Source of the DNA: Polyangiaceae bacterium
GTDB lineage: Bacteria; Myxococcota_A; Polyangia; Polyangiales; Polyangiaceae
Assembly: GCA_025937835.1 (NCBI GenBank)
Contig: JAICQO010000008.1
Coordinates: 1 to 64,000, forward strand
Length of the DNA stretch: 64,000 nt
Direction of reading: 5' to 3'
A program made the translations under genes and the position numbers. Below the pieces are notes generated by a model. The model did not search any database. It saw nothing but the letters and a program-made list of their open reading frames with translations, and was not told the DNA's origin. Shown here one piece after another: positions 60,066 to 64,000 of the stretch (position 1 is the first letter of the stretch; each line of letters begins with the position of its first letter).

Positions 60066-62024
60066 GTGAACATCGCTTCGGTTCATGAAGGGGACCTGCT
60101 CTGGACGCCGAGCCGGGAGCAGCGAGAAGCGTCCCGCCTCGCGCACTATCTGCGCTGGTTGAAGCGCGAGCGCGGCATCGATTGCGCCGATTACGCGGCC
60201 GCCCACGCATTCAGCGTGCGCGACCTGCCCGGGTTCTGGCAGAGCGTCTGGGACTACTTCGAAGTGATCGGTCACGGACGCGCGAGGACCGTGCTCGAGG
60301 GCGCGATGCCGCACGCCCGCTGGTTCCCGGGCGCGACGCTGAACTATGCGGAAAACGCGCTGCGCCGCCGCGACGCGCACACGGCGGTGATCTTCCGCTC
60401 CGAGTCCGGCGAACGGCTCGAGCTCAGCTACGCAGAGCTTGCCGAGCGCGTGGCGCGAGCGCGGGCCGGGCTGGTCCGCCTCGGGGTGGGGCTCGGCGAT
60501 CGCGTCGCCGCCTTCGCGCCGAACCGACCCGAGACGTTGATCGCCTTCCTCGCGGCCGCGAGCCTCGGCGCGGTGTTCTCGAGCTGTTCGCCGGAGTTCG
60601 GCGTGGGCAGCGTGCTCGATCGCTTTCGTCAGATCGAGCCCAAGGTCTTGCTCGCGGTCGATAACTACGTTTACGGCGGCAAGCGCTTCGACCGCCGCGC
60701 AGAGCTCGAAGCGATCCGCGCGGGCCTACCGAGCCTCGGCGCTATCGTGTTGCTAGGCGAGGGGGACGAATCGGTCGTCCGCTGGGACGAGCTCACGGCG
60801 TCGAGCGCGCCGCTTGCCTTCGAGGCCGTCCCGTTCGAGCACCCGCTGTGGATCCTGTATTCGTCGGGCACGACGGGGCTGCCGAAGCCGATCGTCCACG
60901 GCCACGGCGGGATCCTGCTCGAGCACCTCAAGGCGCTCGCCTTGCATTCCGACCTCGGCGAAAAAGACCGCTTTTTCTGGTTCTCCACCACCGGTTGGAT
61001 GATGTGGAATTACCTCGTCGGCGGCCTGCTGCTCGGTTCGACGATCGTGCTCTACGACGGCAGCCCGGTCCACCCCGACCTCGGCGCGCTGTTCCGGATG
61101 ATCGACGAGGAGCAGCTCACTTACTTCGGCACCAGCGCGCCGTTTCTGCTCGCCTGTCAGAAGCAGGGTCTGAGTCCGAAGCAGCACGCTCGATTCGACT
61201 CGCTGCGCGCGCTCGGGACCACGGGCGCGCCGCTGCCAGCGCAAGGCTTCGGCTGGGTTTACGAGTCGATCAAGAACGACTTGCTGCTCGGCTCCGTGAG
61301 CGGCGGCACCGACGTCTGCACCGCGTTCCTGCTTTCGTGTCCGCTGTTGCCCGTGCACGCCGGCGAGCTCCAGTGCCGCGGCCTCGGCGCCAAGATCGAA
61401 GCCTTCGACGACGCCGGAAAGCCCGTCACTGGAGTGGTCGGTGAGCTGGTGTTGACCGAGCCGATGCCGTCGATGCCCACCTGTTTCTGGAACGACCCGG
61501 ACGACCGGCGCCGGATCGACAGCTACTTCTCGACCTATCCGGGCGTTTGGCGTCACGGGGACTGGCTCAAGCTCACCGAGCGCGGAACCGCCGTGATCTA
61601 CGGCCGCTCGGACGCGACCCTGAACCGCGGTGGCGTACGCATGGGCACGAGCGAGTTCTATCGCGTCGTCGAGGGCATCCCGGAGATCGCCGACAGCCTG
61701 GTCGTGGACACCGGGGGGCCGGAAGATGCAAACGGCAGCTTGTGGCTGTTCGTGGTGTTGCGCGAAGGCGCCGTGCTCGACGCCGAGCTGACGCAGCGGC
61801 TCAAAGCCGCGATTCGAAGCGAGCTCTCCCCGCGACACGTCCCGGACCAGATCCGGAAGGTGCCCGTGGTGCCGCGCACGCTGAACGGAAAGAAGCTCGA
61901 AATCCCCGTGAAGCGGATCCTGCTCGGTCAAGATCCGGCCAAGGTCGCGAGCAAGGATACGCTGGCGGATCCGAAGGCGCTGGAGCCGTACGTCGCGATC
62001 GCGCGAGCAGAGCTCACAGCGTAG
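60066..62024 (+). CDS. acetoacetyl-CoA synthetase
   Basis: A 652-aa protein of the ANL adenylating superfamily. It starts (GTG 60066) with LWTPSREQREASRLAHYLRW, typical of acetoacetate-CoA ligase. The AMP-binding motif is ILYSSGTTGLPKPIVHGHGG, followed by WFSTTGWMMWNYLVGGLLLG and the C-terminal RSDATLNRGGVRMGTSEFYR and VPRTLNGKKLEIPVKRIL with the catalytic Lys. It activates acetoacetate with ATP and CoA, supporting ketone-body or polyhydroxyalkanoate use. It converges with the GFA gene, overlapping it by 11 bases. Confidence 0.95.
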   Translation: MNIASVHEGDLLWTPSREQREASRLAHYLRWLKRERGIDCADYAAAHAFSVRDLPGFWQSVWDYFEVIGHGRARTVLEGAMPHARWFPGATLNYAENALRRRDAHTAVIFRSESGERLELSYAELAERVARARAGLVRLGVGLGDRVAAFAPNRPETLIAFLAAASLGAVFSSCSPEFGVGSVLDRFRQIEPKVLLAVDNYVYGGKRFDRRAELEAIRAGLPSLGAIVLLGEGDESVVRWDELTASSAPLAFEAVPFEHPLWILYSSGTTGLPKPIVHGHGGILLEHLKALALHSDLGEKDRFFWFSTTGWMMWNYLVGGLLLGSTIVLYDGSPVHPDLGALFRMIDEEQLTYFGTSAPFLLACQKQGLSPKQHARFDSLRALGTTGAPLPAQGFGWVYESIKNDLLLGSVSGGTDVCTAFLLSCPLLPVHAGELQCRGLGAKIEAFDDAGKPVTGVVGELVLTEPMPSMPTCFWNDPDDRRRIDSYFSTYPGVWRHGDWLKLTERGTAVIYGRSDATLNRGGVRMGTSEFYRVVEGIPEIADSLVVDTGGPEDANGSLWLFVVLREGAVLDAELTQRLKAAIRSELSPRHVPDQIRKVPVVPRTLNGKKLEIPVKRILLGQDPAKVASKDTLADPKALEPYVAIARAELTA

Positions 62025-62427
62025 GCGGCCCCGCCTCGAACTGCGGTAAATCGTCGAGGATCGTCTCCCAGTCTGCTTTCGAGCCGACGTGGATGTGGCG
62101 GTCCGGGCGCACGCCGGGATCGTCGTCGAAGGCGCCCATCGGAATGATCGCGATCCCGCGCTGCTCGTCCAGGCGCGGCACGCTCGAGCCGCACACCCGG
62201 CAGAACCAGTGCCCGAAGTACTTCACCTCGGGCAGGCGGTACTGGGTGATCTGCTCTTGTCCCCGCAGGTAGCGGCAGCCGTCGAGCGGCAGGAACAGGT
62301 TCACGGCGTGGCCGGTGCCGCGGACCTTGCGGCAACGCGTGCAGTGGCATCGAGTGACGCCGCGCGGCGTGCCGGTCATTTCGAATGCAATGGCGCCGCA
62401 CAAGCAGCTTCCTTTGACGCTGGTCAT
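62014..62427 (-). CDS. GFA-family zinc protein (CENP-V/GFA domain)
   Basis: A 137-aa protein. The zinc ligands of the GFA fold are present: VKGSCLCGAIAFE, RCHCTRCRK and FCRVCGSSVP. The family is named after a glutathione-dependent formaldehyde-activating enzyme, but most members have no proven reaction. Its 3' end overlaps the acetoacetyl-CoA synthetase gene tail to tail. Confidence 0.92.
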   Translation of the reverse strand: MTSVKGSCLCGAIAFEMTGTPRGVTRCHCTRCRKVRGTGHAVNLFLPLDGCRYLRGQEQITQYRLPEVKYFGHWFCRVCGSSVPRLDEQRGIAIIPMGAFDDDPGVRPDRHIHVGSKADWETILDDLPQFEAGPPTL

Positions 62428-62490
62428 GCCTGGAGGTTACCCCGCGCAGCAGCGGATCCGGGCGTGAATCAAAGCGAGCGTGCGGGCCTA

Positions 62491-63399
62491 CTAGCCCGCG
62501 CGTTGTGCGGGCGGTGTGACGCCGAGCCGCGCGAGCCGCTCACGGGCGACGCCGTGCGCGAGCTCACCCTGGTCGATGCCGAGGAAGCGGCGGCCGAGCT
62601 TGGCCGCGGCGGCCAGCGTGGTGCCCGAGCCACACATCGGATCGAGCACTAACCCTTCAGGGTTAGAGGCGGCGCGAACGATACGATCCAGAAGTTTCTC
62701 CGGCTTTTGTGTGGGGTAGCCGGTGGTCTCTTTGACGAGCGGCGTGTTGGCGCGCATCGCGGGGCAATCGGACCAGACGCTGCCGAGGCGGCGGCCGCTC
62801 TCGGCGTAGTAGCGGTAGGTCTTGCCGCCGATCGTGCGTTCGCGGTAGCGGCGGCCGTCGGCGTCTTCGTTACCGAAGTGCATGCGTAAGCTGGTGTCGG
62901 CGTAGGGCTCGCGCAGCGCGGCGTCGTCCGCGTTCCAGGTCATGACGCCGCTCGGGGCGTAGATCAGGATCGTCTGGTGGGTGACGCTCGGGCCGATGCG
63001 GCGGCGCGCGCCGTTGCCGGGCACCCACACCACCTCGCCGGCGAACGCGGCACGACCGAAGACGCGATCGGCGAGCACCTTGGTGTCGTGCACGGTGCGG
63101 TAGTCGAGGTGGATCCAGACGCTGGCTTCGGCTGCCGCGAGCGCTTTCAACGCGGCGAGCCGCGGCTCGAGCATCGACAGGAAGCCGTCGAGGCCGCCCC
63201 AGGAGTCGTCGTAGGCCGGGCTGCCCGCGTCCCGCGCGCCGCCGGCGACGCGAGCGCTATGGACCTTGCCAGTGTTGAACGGCGGATCGACGTAGGCGAG
63301 GTCGAAGCGCACCCCCTCGGCCTCGAGCGCCGGCAGGACGTCGAGGCAGTCGCCGTGGAGGAGCTCGCCCGAATCGAAGGCGGCGCGACCGTGGATCAT
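62491..63399 (-). CDS. site-specific DNA methyltransferase (N6-adenine/N4-cytosine type), orphan
   Basis: A 302-aa protein from ATG 63399. The catalytic motif IV is AYVDPPFNTGK near residue 30; the AdoMet-binding motif I (LVLDPMCGSGTTLAAAAKLG) comes near the C terminus, followed by FLGIDQ. This order (IV then I) is that of the beta class. KETTGYPTQKPEKLLDRIV is the conserved segment before motif I. No endonuclease or specificity gene is next to it, so it may be a solitary regulatory methylase like CcrM. Its start overlaps the stop of the MepA-like gene (ATGA). Confidence 0.93.
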   Translation of the reverse strand: MIHGRAAFDSGELLHGDCLDVLPALEAEGVRFDLAYVDPPFNTGKVHSARVAGGARDAGSPAYDDSWGGLDGFLSMLEPRLAALKALAAAEASVWIHLDYRTVHDTKVLADRVFGRAAFAGEVVWVPGNGARRRIGPSVTHQTILIYAPSGVMTWNADDAALREPYADTSLRMHFGNEDADGRRYRERTIGGKTYRYYAESGRRLGSVWSDCPAMRANTPLVKETTGYPTQKPEKLLDRIVRAASNPEGLVLDPMCGSGTTLAAAAKLGRRFLGIDQGELAHGVARERLARLGVTPPAQRAG

Positions 63400-64000
63400 G
63401 CGCCGCCCGGAGCCAGCGACGCCTCGGCGAGCGGCTCGAACACGGGCGGATCTTCGGCGGCGATCGCCGCGAGGACTTCGGGATCCAGCGTCGGCGTGCT
63501 GGGGGCCTGCGGCAGCCACTGCCAGTAGGGGCCGCCGCCGGTGCAGCCGGTCACGCCTTCTTCCGGAGCGCAGGCGACGCGCAGGTGGAAGTGGTCGTCG
63601 TGGGGTGCGCTGTCGCGCGGCTCGAGCAGGACGGTTTGCGCGCGGTACACGAGGTCCATCGGCTCTTGCCGGGCCAGGGCGTAGTCGATGAGCAGCGTCT
63701 CGACCTTGTGGCTCGCGAACAGGAACTGCACGCCGATCTCCGGATTTTCCAGCAGGGACTTCACGAGCGCCCAGTTGCGGGGGACGTCCAACTGGATGAA
63801 ATCTCCGTCGTCGTTCAGCTTGCCGAGGCCGTCGCTGTCGAGCGAGACGAAGCCGGGGCTGCGCCTGGGCACGCCGCGCGGCGTGGTGACGTAATACAGC
63901 AAATCCACGTCGCGGCCGGTGCGGTGCGAGTTGTGGCCCGGGATCTTGCCGCCGTGGCGGGCCGAAAAATCGCCGATCACCAGCGGCTGTCCGTCGGGGA
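63396..64000 (-). CDS. mepA: penicillin-insensitive murein endopeptidase MepA (partial, 5' end outside the window)
   Basis: At least 201 codons are present; the frame stays open to the window edge, so the N terminus is missing. The metal-binding motifs of the LAS metallopeptidase family are seen: GHNSHRTGRDVDLLYY (His and Asp ligands) and APHDDHFHLRVAC (HxH). MepA cleaves D-Ala-mDAP cross-links in periplasmic peptidoglycan. The C-terminal tail after GGGPYWQWLPQ is Ala/Pro-rich. It is translationally coupled to the downstream DNA methyltransferase, an unexpected pairing. Confidence 0.92.
   Translation of the reverse strand, partial: PDGQPLVIGDFSARHGGKIPGHNSHRTGRDVDLLYYVTTPRGVPRRSPGFVSLDSDGLGKLNDDGDFIQLDVPRNWALVKSLLENPEIGVQFLFASHKVETLLIDYALARQEPMDLVYRAQTVLLEPRDSAPHDDHFHLRVACAPEEGVTGCTGGGPYWQWLPQAPSTPTLDPEVLAAIAAEDPPVFEPLAEASLAPGGA

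Overview
The window looks like chromosome from a myxobacterium, most likely a Polyangiales/Sorangiineae-type organism. This is inferred from very high GC, many lipoproteins of no recognisable family, two Ser/Thr kinases (one with the HRD-x-x-PQN catalytic loop common in myxobacteria), an MglA-like GTPase, an FHA-domain sigma-54 activator, a secreted trypsin-like protease with a MYXO-CTERM-like tail, and a B12-dependent ribonucleotide reductase. No rRNA, CRISPR array or insertion sequence was seen.

Layout. 1-7.7 kb: a CAT-anticodon tRNA, a coiled-coil zinc-ribbon protein, a zinc-ribbon Ser/Thr kinase, a DsbD-like lipoprotein, a PrkA-type protein coupled to an amino-acid permease, TatD, and tRNA-Met with a clear sigma-70 promoter. 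7.7-14.2 kb: a 6.4-kb integrative element inserted in that tRNA-Met. It carries a tyrosine integrase overlapping a DUF4258/MqsA-like toxin-antitoxin pair, a leftward operon of seven small unknown proteins that are almost all translationally coupled, a frameshifted DUF4236-GYF_2 gene, a decayed phage-regulator gene, repeated TGCGGGTACC sites near both ends, and a 62-bp duplicated tRNA 3' part as attL/attR. 14.2-19.6 kb: a receiver-XRE regulator, a TonB-dependent receptor, tRNA-Pro and etfBA. 19.7-24.7 kb: nadB behind a perfect 22-bp palindrome, then a coupled CPBP protease / patatin-like / Tudor-like lipoprotein run and an HTH-cupin regulator. 24.8-36 kb: typA, hflX, thrB-argH, and an MglA-like GTPase / PocR histidine kinase / thiL operon. 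36-49.7 kb: nrdJ with tandem NrdR-type boxes, an M16 peptidase pair, an FHA-sigma-54 activator, a DMT exporter divergent from a MocR regulator with overlapping start codons, and a trypsin-like protease. 49.9-57 kb: lipoproteins, one with a 14-copy EEPPPV repeat, then a binding-protein-like lipoprotein / transmembrane kinase / TPR-PEGA group. 57-64 kb: M3 oligopeptidase, a barrel protein, acetoacetyl-CoA synthetase, a GFA protein, an orphan DNA methyltransferase and a partial MepA endopeptidase.

The least explained part is the integrative element. It has no replication, capsid or conjugation genes that I can recognise, so its cargo (the seven-gene operon plus membrane/GYF proteins) is the best candidate for an undescribed system. 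Functional calls rest on reading motifs by eye; no database search was run.
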